From Mesorhizobium sp. AR10 (GTDB taxonomy: Bacteria > Pseudomonadota > Alphaproteobacteria > Rhizobiales > Rhizobiaceae): a stretch of DNA of 64,000 nucleotides. The notes beneath the pieces are model-generated. The model was not told the DNA's origin. It searched no databases and saw only the letters and a list, made by a program, of their open reading frames with translations. A program made the position numbers and the translations under genes. The stretch spans positions 3,512,001 through 3,576,000 of the forward strand of contig NZ_CP080524.1 in NCBI RefSeq assembly GCF_024746795.1. The letters run 5' to 3'. This document shows, one piece after another, positions 9,314 to 17,433 of this stretch (position 1 is its first letter; the number at the start of each line of letters is the position of its first letter).

Positions 9314-9340
9314 CGCCGGAGCCGTATCGCGGCTCCGGCG
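9314..9340. other. Perfect 10-bp stem-loop
   Basis: CGCCGGAGCC, a 7-nt loop, and the exact complement GGCTCCGGCG. It lies just downstream of the second DUF1127 gene. There is no T-run on either strand, so it may be an RNA 3' end stabiliser rather than a classic terminator. Confidence 0.45.
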
Positions 9341-9375
9341 TCTGGCCAGCAGCTTGCATTTGTCGGCGAATGTCA

Positions 9376-9561
9376 TCAGCGGGCGGAGCCCAGAAGCAGA
9401 GCCGACAGGGCGGCTTGCGGGTCGATGCGCGGCGACACCGGCCAGCCAATGTCCTTCTGGATTTCGGAAGGCAGGCTGTTCAGCGCCCGGACAGACCTGC
9501 TTCTGTTGTGCGCATGCTTGATGGCCGCACCATAACGGCCGAGGCTTTCGAACATCGACAT
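9376..9561 (-). CDS. DUF1127 family mini-protein (second of two)
   Basis: 61 residues, equal in length to the gene at 6755-6940 and sharing the core SLPSEIQKDIGWP with it. The N-terminal half again is a basic helix. GAGGAGA precedes the ATG by about 7 bases. The C-terminal tails of the two copies are different, so they are diverged paralogues rather than a recent duplication. It lies downstream of the RACE gene on the same strand, separated by 188 bases with a 26-bp palindrome. Confidence 0.8.
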   Translation of the reverse strand: MSMFESLGRYGAAIKHAHNRSRSVRALNSLPSEIQKDIGWPVSPRIDPQAALSALLLGSAR

Positions 9562-9674
9562 CGTGGTCTCCTCTGGAGGGTTGCGGCGGCCGAAAGATAT
9601 TTCCTGCCTGCCGTTCGATGCCGGTTAAATGCGCCGTGCGTGTATCTGGCGGATTTCACGAAAACAGCGGCTTC

Positions 9675-9700
9675 GTTTCCAGATCGGTCGATCTGGAAAC
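9675..9700. promoter_or_regulatory. 26-bp palindrome between the RACE gene and a DUF1127 gene
   Basis: Two perfect 12-base arms (GTTTCCAGATCG and its complement) around GT. A smaller repeat CATTTG/CAAATG follows directly. It lies in the leader of the DUF1127 gene and the 3' region of the RACE gene. There is no clear U-tract, so an operator or RNA hairpin is more likely than a simple terminator. Confidence 0.4.
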
Positions 9701-9749
9701 ATTTGCATACAAATGAAATTGGAAAGGTTTGGCGCCCTATTGCAGGCTT

Positions 9750-11879
9750 TTATTCCCGGCCGCGCCGTGCAGCATGGCCTTCGCGCGAACGCCGACGCGG
9801 GGCAGCGTCGCCGGCAACGCCGTCCTCGCTGACGGTCTTTCTCGGTGGCAGTTTCACCGCCGCCGACAGTTTCGGGAACGGGTCGACCTTGTTCGGCAGC
9901 GCCATGGCGTAGACGAAATGTTCCTGGAATTTCGGCTCCAGTGCCGTCTCGATTTTCTCGATGCGGCTGACGGTTTCCTCGATCTCGCGGCGATAGCCGC
10001 GGTTCAAGAGCGCCATGCGCGCGCCGGCGCCGGCCGCATTGCCGACGGCCGAAACCTTGTCGAGGTCGCAGTCGGGGATCAGCCCCAGCACCATGGCGTA
10101 TTTCGGGTCGATGAAGGAGCCGAAAGCTCCGGCGAAATGAATGCGGTCGACATGCTCGGTGTGCTGCTTTTCCATCAACAGCTTGGTGCCGGCATAGAGC
10201 GCCGCCTTGGCGAGCTGGATGGCGCGAACATCGGTCTGGGTGATGGTGATCTTCGGCTCGCCTTCCTTCAGCACATAGGAGAAGGTGCGGCCATTGGCGG
10301 TGACGCGCGGCGAACGCGCGGACAGGCGGCCGTCGATGACACCGTCTTCCGAGATGATGCCGGCGAGATACATCTCGGCCACGACCTCGATGATGCCGGA
10401 GCCGCAAATGCCGGTGACGCCGGTTGATTGCACGCTGTCGAGGAAGCCCGGCTCGTCGGACCACAGTTCCGAGCCGATGACGCGGTATTTCGGCTCCAGC
10501 GTGTCGGGATCGATGCGCACACGCTCGATGGCGCCGGGAGCGGCGCGCTGGCCACCGGAGATTTCTGCGCCCTCGAAGGCCGGGCCGGTGGGCGAGGAGG
10601 CCGCCACCACCCGCTGGCGGTTGCCGAGCACGATCTCGGCATTGGTGCCGACGTCGACGATCAGCATCATCTCGTCCTGGCGGTGCGGGCCTTCCGACAG
10701 CGTGACGGCCGCCGCGTCGGCGCCGACATGGCCGGCGATGCAAGGCAGCATATAGAGCCGGGCGCCCTGGTTGAGCTTGAGGCCGATATCCGAGGCCTTG
10801 ATGTGCACCGCGCCCGAGACAGCCAGCGCAAAGGGGGCGCCGCCGAGTTCGGTCGGATCGATGCCGAGGAACAGATGGTGCATGATTGGATTGCCGACGA
10901 AGACGGAATCCAGGATGTCGTTGCGCTGGACGTTGCCTTCCGCGCAAACCTTGTCGACGAGGCCCGAGATTGCCTCGCGCACGGCAACCGTCATGCCTTC
11001 GCGGCCGTCCGGGTTCATCATCACATAGGAGACACGGCTCATCAGATCTTCGCCGAAGCGGATCTGCGGGTTGGACGTTCCCGACGAAGCGGCGACGCGG
11101 CCGGACAGCAGCGACACCAGATGCATGGCGATGGTGGTCGAGCCGATATCGCAAGCCAGGCCATAGGCTTCGTTCTTCAGGCCGGGCCATAGTGCCACGA
11201 CACGTGCGGTCTCGGTGTCGGCATCCTTGTAGATGGCGGCGGTCGCGGTCCAGTTGCCCTTGCGCAAAATGCCTTGCACCTGCGGCAACAGATGAAAATC
11301 GAAATCGAGGCTTTTCAGGCTCCAGTCGTGCATCAGCGCGATCTTCAGGCGGTCGAGATCGCCCAGCGGCTTGTGCATGTCGGGCTCTTCGATCTCCACA
11401 TAGCACATGCGGATTGCCGAATCGCGGGCGATGACCCTGGTGTCGGCGTCCTTGCGGATGGTCTGCGCGTTGATGACCGTGTCCTGCGGCACATCGATGA
11501 CGAGGTCGCCGAGGATCTGCGCCGAGCAGGAGAGGCGGCGCCGTTCGGGCAGGCCGCGCACGCGTTCGTAGCGCTCTTCCTTGGCGCCCTTGGGCGTGAT
11601 GTGGTCGTTGGAGGAGACGATCTTGTGCTTGGCGAAATTGCCTTCCTGCACCTCGATCTGGCAGCGGCCGCAGGTGGCGCGCCCGCCGCAGACGCTCTCG
11701 ACATAGACACCGAGCTGGCGCGCGGCATCCAGCACCGGCGTGCCAACCGGAAACCGCCCGCGCTTGCCGGACGGCATGAACAGCACGAGCGGATCGGTGA
11801 TGTTGGCAGGAGAGTTCACGATTGCGCGCTTATCCTCGGCCCATCCGGGCTTCACGGCCGCCACGCCGGCGTCCGCCAT
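9750..11879 (-). CDS. RACE/RamA-like corrinoid-protein reductive activator (2Fe-2S + DUF4445)
   Basis: 709 residues. The N terminus is a plant-type 2Fe-2S ferredoxin domain with Cys64, Cys70, Cys73 and Cys118 (CGGRATCGRC). A linker leads to an ASKHA-type ATPase domain (DUF4445) with ACDIGSTTIAMHL near residue 242. This is the layout of RACo-type proteins, which use ATP and the iron-sulfur cluster to reduce inactive cob(II)alamin on methyltransferase carriers back to Co(I). The ATG at 11879 overlaps the pterin-methyltransferase gene by 50 bases; an alternative GTG at 11819 lies just after that gene's stop and has GAGGA 13 bases upstream, so the start is uncertain. Either way it is cotranscribed with the pterin gene. 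Confidence 0.9.
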   Translation of the reverse strand: MADAGVAAVKPGWAEDKRAIVNSPANITDPLVLFMPSGKRGRFPVGTPVLDAARQLGVYVESVCGGRATCGRCQIEVQEGNFAKHKIVSSNDHITPKGAKEERYERVRGLPERRRLSCSAQILGDLVIDVPQDTVINAQTIRKDADTRVIARDSAIRMCYVEIEEPDMHKPLGDLDRLKIALMHDWSLKSLDFDFHLLPQVQGILRKGNWTATAAIYKDADTETARVVALWPGLKNEAYGLACDIGSTTIAMHLVSLLSGRVAASSGTSNPQIRFGEDLMSRVSYVMMNPDGREGMTVAVREAISGLVDKVCAEGNVQRNDILDSVFVGNPIMHHLFLGIDPTELGGAPFALAVSGAVHIKASDIGLKLNQGARLYMLPCIAGHVGADAAAVTLSEGPHRQDEMMLIVDVGTNAEIVLGNRQRVVAASSPTGPAFEGAEISGGQRAAPGAIERVRIDPDTLEPKYRVIGSELWSDEPGFLDSVQSTGVTGICGSGIIEVVAEMYLAGIISEDGVIDGRLSARSPRVTANGRTFSYVLKEGEPKITITQTDVRAIQLAKAALYAGTKLLMEKQHTEHVDRIHFAGAFGSFIDPKYAMVLGLIPDCDLDKVSAVGNAAGAGARMALLNRGYRREIEETVSRIEKIETALEPKFQEHFVYAMALPNKVDPFPKLSAAVKLPPRKTVSEDGVAGDAAPRRRSREGHAARRGRE

Positions 11880-12804
11880 TGCTGGCGCCGTCGCCCGGCG
11901 CGTTGACTTGCGTCGGGGTGGCAACGGCCTGGCCGCCTTCGGCCGGCTTGTAGTCCTTGTAGGTCCTGATCCAGTTGGTGCAGTTCTCGTCGGTGCCGTT
12001 GAGCACATTGGCGCCGCGCACGGCTTCCATTTCCTGCGGGCGCACCGGGTTCATGATGGCGCTCGTCATCCCGGCGCCGATCACCATCGGGATGAAGGCG
12101 GCATTGATGCCATGGCGGTGCGGCAGGCCGAACGAGATGTTGGAGAGGCCGCACGTGGTGTTGACCTTGAGCTCTTCGCGGAGCCGCCGCAGCAGTGCGA
12201 ACACCTGGCGGCCGGCATCGCCCAGCGCCCCGATCGGCATGACCAGCGGGTCGACGACCACGTCATGCGCGGGAATGCCGAAATCGGCGCAGCGCTCAAC
12301 GATCTTCTTGGCGACGGCGAAGCGCACGTCAGGGTCCATCGAAATGCCGGTCTCGTCATTGGAAATGGCGACGACAGGGACGTTGTATTTCTTGACCAGT
12401 GGCAGAATGGCTTCGAGCTTTTCTTCCTCGCCGGTGACGGAGTTGACCAGCGGTCGACCCTTGGCGACCTTCAGCGCTGCTTCAATCGCGGCGGTCACCG
12501 AGCTATCGATCGATAGCGGCAGGTCGACCAGGCCCTGGACGATCTCCAGCGTCTGCACCAGAAGGCCGGGTTCGGTCTCGTTTGGATTGACCGAGGTGAC
12601 GCCGGCATTGACGTCGAGCATGGTCGCGCCGCAGGCGGCTTGTTCCAGCGCGTCCCGGATGACGGTGTCGAAATTGCCCGCGATCATCTCGGCGGCCAGC
12701 TTCTTGCGGCCGGTCGGATTGATGCGCTCGCCGATCACGCAGAACGGCTGGTCGAAGCCGATGATGATTTCTCGTGTCGCCGAGGCGACGATGGTACGGG
12801 TCAT
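11830..12804 (-). CDS. Methyltetrahydrofolate:corrinoid methyltransferase (pterin-binding domain protein)
   Basis: 324 residues with a single DHPS-like TIM barrel (pterin-binding family): CVIGERINPTGRKKL near residue 22, ATMLDVNAG near 60, LSIDSS near 97 and a C-terminal barrel region with NISFGLPHR. It has no B12 or homocysteine domain, so it corresponds to the isolated folate module of MetH or to AcsE/MtvA-type enzymes, moving a methyl group between THF and a corrinoid protein. The C-terminal 30 residues are low-complexity Gly/Arg. A 22-bp operator-like palindrome lies 17 bases upstream of the ATG, and the RACE gene overlaps its 3' end. Confidence 0.88.
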   Translation of the reverse strand: MTRTIVASATREIIIGFDQPFCVIGERINPTGRKKLAAEMIAGNFDTVIRDALEQAACGATMLDVNAGVTSVNPNETEPGLLVQTLEIVQGLVDLPLSIDSSVTAAIEAALKVAKGRPLVNSVTGEEEKLEAILPLVKKYNVPVVAISNDETGISMDPDVRFAVAKKIVERCADFGIPAHDVVVDPLVMPIGALGDAGRQVFALLRRLREELKVNTTCGLSNISFGLPHRHGINAAFIPMVIGAGMTSAIMNPVRPQEMEAVRGANVLNGTDENCTNWIRTYKDYKPAEGGQAVATPTQVNAPGDGASNGGRRRGGREARMGRG

Positions 12805-12820
12805 GAAATCTCTCCGTCGT

Positions 12821-12842
12821 GATATAAAGAGTTCTTTATATC
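12821..12842. promoter_or_regulatory. SahR-like operator palindrome upstream of the pterin methyltransferase gene
   Basis: Arms GATATAAAGA and TCTTTATATC around a 2-base spacer, perfectly symmetric. It lies 17-38 bases upstream of the ATG at 12804. The same arms recur 40 bases upstream of the homocysteine methyltransferase gene (27292-27313). AT-rich palindromes of this kind are bound by ArsR-family regulators that sense S-adenosylhomocysteine (SahR) in other proteobacteria; the assignment here is inference. Confidence 0.65.
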
Positions 12843-12884
12843 GTTATCTGATTTCGATCAAGCGAATGGTGACCGTTCGCGCCG

Positions 12885-13976
12885 TCAATGGGCGGTCTTC
12901 ACCATGTCCACCTGTGTTTCGGTAATCTCGTCATGCAGTATGTGGTCGAGCCGGTCGGCAACGAGCTGGTCGTCGCGGCGAATTTCGCGCTTCCAGGGCT
13001 GGCGGCCCTTCAGAACGCCAGATTCATCGACGATCTCGGCGACATATTCTTCCTGGCGATAGGCCATCACATGGACACCGGAAACGCCGGGGATTTCCTT
13101 CACCTCGTTGATGATGTCGATGCAGAGTTGCTTGCCTTCCTTCTTCTGGTCCTGCGCGCCTTCCAGCCGCTTGATGACCGAATCGGGGATATGAATGCCC
13201 GGCACGTTGGAGCGGATCCATTTTGCCGTCTTGGCCGAAGCCAGCGGCCCGACGCCGCACAGGATGAAGCATTTTTCAGTGAAGCCGAGATCGCGCACCT
13301 TCTGCATGTAGGTGCGGAACATCGGCACGTCGAAGCAGTACTGGCTCTGCACGAACTGCGCGCCGGAAGCGATCTTCTTGCCGAGCCGGTGCGGACGAAA
13401 ATCGATCGGCGGTGCGAAGGGGTTGATCGCCGCACCCAGGAAAAGCTGCGGCGGCGTCGTCAGCTTGCGGCCGGACAGGAATTTGCCGTTGTCGCGCATG
13501 ATGCGGCAGGTTTCGAGGAGCGACATGCAGTCGAGGTCGAACACCGGCTTGGCGCCGGGCTGGTCGCCGGCCTGCACACCGTCGCCGGTGAGGCACAGCA
13601 TGTTGGCGACGCCCATCGCAGCACCACCCAGCACGTCGCCCTGGATGGCGATGCGGTTCTTGTCGCGGCAGGCGATCTGCATGATCGGGGCATAGCCCAT
13701 GCGGGTCAGCAGCGCGCAGATGCCGACCGACGACATGTGGCAGTTGGCGCCTGATGCATCGACGGCATTGATGGCGTCGACCCAGCCGTCGAAGATTCTT
13801 GCGCGGTTGTAGACATCCTCCGGGTCGGCGCTGTCGGGTGGGTTGAGCTCGGTGGTCACCGCGAACTCGCCCCGCCTCAGCACGCGCTCCAGCCGGCCAC
13901 GCGATGTGTGGCCGGGCAGGGGGTCGAGCGGCAGATCGATGCCGGCCGGGTTCTCATCGCGCTGGCGGCCGATCAT
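12885..13976 (-). CDS. metF: 5,10-methylenetetrahydrofolate reductase
   Basis: 363 residues. The TIM-barrel MTHFR fold is seen from FAVTTELNPPDSAD (near residue 38) to the C terminus, including LCLTGDGV near residue 130 and FDLDCMSLLE, the FAD/folate region. It interconverts methylene-THF and methyl-THF. The start ATG overlaps the stop of the cysteine-rich gene upstream by four bases, so the two are coupled. The pairing with a MetV-like subunit and the neighbouring methyl-transfer genes suggest that here it may work in the oxidative direction, taking methyl-THF from demethylation, as well as supplying methionine synthesis. That direction is inference. Confidence 0.9.
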   Translation of the reverse strand: MIGRQRDENPAGIDLPLDPLPGHTSRGRLERVLRRGEFAVTTELNPPDSADPEDVYNRARIFDGWVDAINAVDASGANCHMSSVGICALLTRMGYAPIMQIACRDKNRIAIQGDVLGGAAMGVANMLCLTGDGVQAGDQPGAKPVFDLDCMSLLETCRIMRDNGKFLSGRKLTTPPQLFLGAAINPFAPPIDFRPHRLGKKIASGAQFVQSQYCFDVPMFRTYMQKVRDLGFTEKCFILCGVGPLASAKTAKWIRSNVPGIHIPDSVIKRLEGAQDQKKEGKQLCIDIINEVKEIPGVSGVHVMAYRQEEYVAEIVDESGVLKGRQPWKREIRRDDQLVADRLDHILHDEITETQVDMVKTAH

Positions 13977-14572
13977 GCCGATACCCCGGGCTTCGAAGCG
14001 TTTGCGGCGGCTTCGCGGGCGGCTGCCGCCTGCGCGGTGACCCGCAGCCAGGCGGAGGTTTCGCGCAGCGACTGGTCGACCGGCTTCTGCACGTCGAGGA
14101 TTTTGTCGCCATGCACCATGTTGTGCGAGCCTTCCCACGCCTTGACCCAGACGCAGGGCATATCAGGCTCGACCTCGCAATTGCCGTTGGCGCGGACACC
14201 GCCGCAAGGGCCGTTGCGCAACTGCTTGGGGCAGTTCATCGGGCAGGACATGCCGGTAGACGAAAGCACGCACTGGCCGCACATGCGGCAGTCGAACATG
14301 AAGCCCTTGACGCGTTTTTCGACGAATTTGATCGGCCCTTCAACGCGGCCATAGCCGATGCCCTTCCACAAGGGATGAAGAAGGAGGAACACATCGGCGA
14401 ACCTGGAATAGAACCATTCGAGTGTTCGCGAGTGCCGCACAGACCATAATCTGACTGCGAACGAGCGCTGAACTCGGCGCTGCGGCGACACATCGGCCGG
14501 CTTGTAGTCGGATTTCGGCGCTGCCTTCTTGACCAAAGTGGCCTGGGTAACCGCCGGTTGAGTATCAGACAT
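13973..14572 (-). CDS. MetV-like cysteine-rich partner of MetF (MTHFR C-terminal zinc/Fe-S domain)
   Basis: 199 residues. A cluster of eight Cys between residues 95 and 140 (Cys95, 98, 101, 110, 114, 123, 132, 140) in the pattern CRMCGQC...CPMNCPK...GPCGG is the MTHFR_C domain found in MetV of acetogens and in methyl-group-oxidising bacteria. In those systems MetV binds MetF and carries iron-sulfur or zinc centres. The flanks are basic or Ala-rich and probably disordered. It overlaps metF by four bases and the upstream 100-residue gene by eight, so the three form a tight operon. Confidence 0.85.
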   Translation of the reverse strand: MSDTQPAVTQATLVKKAAPKSDYKPADVSPQRRVQRSFAVRLWSVRHSRTLEWFYSRFADVFLLLHPLWKGIGYGRVEGPIKFVEKRVKGFMFDCRMCGQCVLSSTGMSCPMNCPKQLRNGPCGGVRANGNCEVEPDMPCVWVKAWEGSHNMVHGDKILDVQKPVDQSLRETSAWLRVTAQAAAAREAAANASKPGVSA

Positions 14573-14867
14573 TGTCTTTCCCGCCCGCCTTCACCAGAGC
14601 GACCAGCCGCTCGCGGTCGTATTTCGTGTCGAGCTCCTGAAATGCCTTTTCGACCTCGGCTTCGAGGTCGTCGCCGACCGGAATGGGATCGGCCTTGCGC
14701 CATTCGGCCAGATAGTCGTCGGTGCCGCCGGCGCCAGTGCGCATGGCGCACATATCGATCGCCTCGGTGAAGCGCAGCGGCAGTTCGCGCTTGGCGTTCT
14801 GCCGGCCCTTCTTGACGATGACCTGGGCGGGGATGTCGCGCCAGTAGACGACGATCAGATCGGCCAT
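14565..14867 (-). CDS. 'Virulence factor' family protein of 100 residues, unknown role in the MetF operon
   Basis: A small soluble protein beginning MADLIVVYWRDIPAQVIV and containing a conserved KRELPLRFTEAIDMCAMR block (about residues 27-44). I recognise it as the small Pfam family named virulence factor, whose function is not known. It is the first gene of the operon with the cysteine-rich protein and metF, overlapping the next gene by eight bases. The ATG at 14867 starts the conserved sequence directly. Its constant place with metF/metV genes argues for a role in folate or methyl transfer, for example as an assembly factor or third subunit; that is inference. Confidence 0.7.
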   Translation of the reverse strand: MADLIVVYWRDIPAQVIVKKGRQNAKRELPLRFTEAIDMCAMRTGAGGTDDYLAEWRKADPIPVGDDLEAEVEKAFQELDTKYDRERLVALVKAGGKDNV

Positions 14868-15006
14868 TGAATTCCTACTCCTCGTGATTTCGAGCATTGC
14901 CGCAAGCGCGGTTGGGCTGCTTGTTATGGGACGACGCGCGCGCATTCAAAAGCGACGCAATTGGATGACGCAAAAAGGAAAGGCGAAAATCTTTGGAATA
15001 GCGTGG

Positions 15007-15789
15007 CTACCAGACCCGCTTTGTCATGCCAGTCCAGAGGTAGAACCAGATCGTCGGATGGTACCACTGTTTCGAAGGCAGGCCGGGATCCGATGTAGCA
15101 AGCTTGCCGGCCAGCGCGTCGCTGACCGCCTCGACGCAGATGTCGCGCGAGAAGGCCGCCTGCCGCAGCGCATAGCTTGAAATGGTGTCGCCCGGCTCCG
15201 GCCTGCCGCGTGCCTGCCGCAGCACACCGCCGGTGTCGACGCCGGCGTCAACCAGATGCACAGTGGTGCCGAAATTGTCGGCGTCGCCCGAGGCCAGCGC
15301 CCAGTAGCCGCCGTTCATGCCGCGATATTTCGGCGCAATGCCGGCATGGTAGTTGAGCACCGGGCAAGCGATTTTCGCCAACGTCGGCCTCGACAGCAAA
15401 CGGCAGCCGGCAAGCAGCAGGACACCTGGCCGGATTTCCTCGATCGCCTGCAGGCACTCCGGCGCGTTTGCCGACGGCACATGGATGATCTTTTGTTCAG
15501 GTTTCGGTTCGGTCTGCAGTTTCTGTTCGGCAATCAACCGCGCCGCGTGCCCGGCGAAAAACCGCTTGCCGAGCCGCGTCAGCACCATCGTGCCAAGCTG
15601 TCCGGTAGCGGAAATCCAGCCCTGGCGGCGCGCCCGCCCGCGCAGCAATTGCCGTTTGGATTCAGGGCTTTCCAGGATGACGCTGACAGGGCCGAGCTTG
15701 TCGGCGATGGCGTTGACGATGGCCCAGATGTGCGGGCCACCCTCGGTGACGACGACGATCGGCGGCGTATGTGATTTTTGGGTTGCCAT
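15007..15789 (-). CDS. Formyltransferase-family protein
   Basis: 260 residues with a Rossmann-like formyltransferase domain. The catalytic set Asn146-x-His148 in LNYHAGIAPKYRG and Asp181/Asp185 in HLVDAGVDTGG is intact, as in methionyl-tRNA and phosphoribosylglycinamide formyltransferases. It would use 10-formyl-THF to formylate an amine, often a sugar nucleotide in related proteins. An N-terminal extension of about 90 residues before the catalytic core is unlike PurN. The ATG at 15789 is favoured over the in-frame TTG nine bases upstream. The link to folate is notable beside the C1 genes, but the acceptor is unknown. Confidence 0.75.
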   Translation of the reverse strand: MATQKSHTPPIVVVTEGGPHIWAIVNAIADKLGPVSVILESPESKRQLLRGRARRQGWISATGQLGTMVLTRLGKRFFAGHAARLIAEQKLQTEPKPEQKIIHVPSANAPECLQAIEEIRPGVLLLAGCRLLSRPTLAKIACPVLNYHAGIAPKYRGMNGGYWALASGDADNFGTTVHLVDAGVDTGGVLRQARGRPEPGDTISSYALRQAAFSRDICVEAVSDALAGKLATSDPGLPSKQWYHPTIWFYLWTGMTKRVW

Positions 15790-15877
15790 GGTTTGCAACG
15801 TGCCCGGGAAGGATCTGCTCTCAGCGGGCGGATGCTAGGCTTGGCGGGTTAATCCTTGGTGATCGAGGTTCGCAAGG

Positions 15878-16453
15878 TCAGCGTTTGAATTCCATGATGT
15901 CGAGCTTCGATTCGTAATAGGGCGCCGGAAATTCGATGCGCCATTCGCTGGCGCTGTTGCGGAAGGCGTAGCCGACCTGGTCGCTTTGCGGACCGCTGCC
16001 ATAGGGTTTCGCGGGATCGTCATTGACTGAGAGCGAGCCGAGATAGATCGCGCGCTTTTCGCCGTCGTCGAAGAAGCGGCCCTTGGTGCGCTGCGAGCCG
16101 CTGATTTTTTCCAGCCGCCAGCCCGAGCCGTCGTCGTTCACCTTGCACTTGAACCAGCCATAGATGACGAGCGGGCTCAGCCCGCCTGCCTTGATGGTGC
16201 GGCACTTCCAGTTGCCGGTCAGGTCCTTGTCGGAAAAAGCAACGAAAGGCTTTGCCAGCAAGGCGTCGAGCTGCTTGACCTCGGCGGGATCGCCAGCCTT
16301 GGCTTCATCAAGCGCTGCCTTGCGCGTCTCGCCATATTTGTCGAGCCGCACCTTGTCGGCGGGGGTGATCAGCTTCTGCACCTCGCCATCGGCGAATGCG
16401 GGCAGGATGCAGCTGAGGAGGCCAAGAACGGCAAGCAGAGGGCGAGAGACCAT
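15878..16453 (-). CDS. DUF4893 domain, exported protein
   Basis: 191 residues. A signal peptide (MVSRPLLAVLGLLSCILPAFA) is followed by a soluble domain with paired hydrophobic strands and GNWKCRTIK near residue 77, matching DUF4893 proteins of alphaproteobacteria. AAGGA precedes the ATG at 16453. It is a periplasmic protein of unknown function. The C terminus YYESKLDIMEFKR is intact. Confidence 0.75.
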   Translation of the reverse strand: MVSRPLLAVLGLLSCILPAFADGEVQKLITPADKVRLDKYGETRKAALDEAKAGDPAEVKQLDALLAKPFVAFSDKDLTGNWKCRTIKAGGLSPLVIYGWFKCKVNDDGSGWRLEKISGSQRTKGRFFDDGEKRAIYLGSLSVNDDPAKPYGSGPQSDQVGYAFRNSASEWRIEFPAPYYESKLDIMEFKR

Positions 16454-16566
16454 CAGAGGCTTCCTTGTCGTTGATTGGAGCAGGCCGTTACCCGTGTGGC
16501 GCATAACTTACCCATTCGCCGCCGCGTGTCATCCGTGCTCAGCAGCGTTACGGGTCAAGAATTGCT

Positions 16567-17196
16567 TCAGGCATGTGTCGCGGCTTGCGCCAACCCTGCC
16601 GTCAGATCGCCATAGCCGGTCGAGCGGCGCTCGTAGGCGAGGCCGAGCATCTTGGCCGCTTTCTCGGCGACCTTGTCGAGCTCTGGATCGTCGGTCTGAG
16701 CGATATAGACCAGCTTCTCGTAGTTGCCGAAATAGTCTTTGATCAGCTCCGGATGCTTGTCGAGGCCGAGCGGCTTCATGAAGAAGGCGTCGAACTGCCG
16801 GCACAGGAAGTCGGTCATGTAGAACGACATCATGTCGTCGTCGGCGATCTTCGCATAGGCATCCATGCCCTGATAGAAAGCAAAGCAGTGGGGCCCAGCC
16901 ATGCGCTCGACGCCATGCTTTTCGCAGACGCGGTCGAGCAGGCCGCCGGTGCCGCAATCGGCATAGCCGACGAAGATGTTGACGTAGCCGTCAGCCTTGG
17001 CCTTCGCGATGGCCTTGTCCATGGCTGGTGCGATGCGGTCCGGATAAAAATGGAACTCCGCAGGCAGGCAGGTTAGGTCGAGATGGTCGAGCTTTAGCTG
17101 CTCCTTCACCGCCAGAACTTCGCGCGCGATCATGCCGCAGGCAATGACCAGAAGCTTGCCGTCTTGACCGGATTGCTGTTTTAGCGCGACGCCCAT
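16567..17196 (-). CDS. DUF1638 protein, corrinoid/methylamine-associated
   Basis: 209 residues, with LLVIACGMIAREVLAV near residue 15, FVGYADCGTGGLLDRVCEKHGV near residue 75 and HCFAFYQGMDAY near residue 103, the pattern of DUF1638. Conserved Cys and His residues (Cys20, Cys81, Cys92 and His103 by approximate count) could bind metal. Families of this type sit beside methylamine and other corrinoid methyltransferase genes in methanogens and bacteria, but no reaction is known. Here it lies between the metF operon and the mtbC/mttB pair. The start ATG is only 65 bases from the divergent entericidin gene's start. Confidence 0.75.
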   Translation of the reverse strand: MGVALKQQSGQDGKLLVIACGMIAREVLAVKEQLKLDHLDLTCLPAEFHFYPDRIAPAMDKAIAKAKADGYVNIFVGYADCGTGGLLDRVCEKHGVERMAGPHCFAFYQGMDAYAKIADDDMMSFYMTDFLCRQFDAFFMKPLGLDKHPELIKDYFGNYEKLVYIAQTDDPELDKVAEKAAKMLGLAYERRSTGYGDLTAGLAQAATHA

Positions 17197-17260
17197 GGAA
17201 CCAGTCTACCCGATTTTCGTTGCTGTCAGGCAAACCTATATTCTGAGGGAGACACCGTTC

Positions 17261-17395
17261 ATGCAACTGTTACGCATCTCGCCAATACTCGTTCTCGCTT
17301 GCGCCTTGGCACTTTCGGCCTGCGCTAATACCGTTCGCGGCGTCGGCAAGGACGTTAAATCGACAGCCAACGCCGTCGAAGACAGCGTCAACTAG
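17261..17395 (+). CDS. Entericidin-type small lipoprotein
   Basis: 44 residues. A hydrophobic leader ends in LSAC (lipobox), with Cys23 the predicted lipidated residue, then a short Val/Lys/Asp-rich tail ending NAVEDSVN. This matches entericidin A/B-like lipoproteins. GAGGGA is 10 bases before the ATG, and a terminator follows. It is a membrane-anchored envelope peptide; entericidins have been linked to stationary-phase stress. The gene is monocistronic. Confidence 0.8.
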   Translation: MQLLRISPILVLACALALSACANTVRGVGKDVKSTANAVEDSVN

Positions 17396-17433
17396 CCTGG
17401 TTCACGGCTGCCGTTTCAACATCTGGGAATAAA

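Noticed and set aside
9625..11406. A second 590-codon frame over the RACE gene on the same strand
   Set aside because: It is an Arg/Pro-rich frame-shifted translation of the RACE coding region, with no ribosome-binding site or domain.
12805..12884. SAM or cobalamin riboswitch in the leader of the pterin methyltransferase gene
   Set aside because: The gap is only 80 bases, lacks the conserved boxes of either class and is occupied by the operator palindrome.
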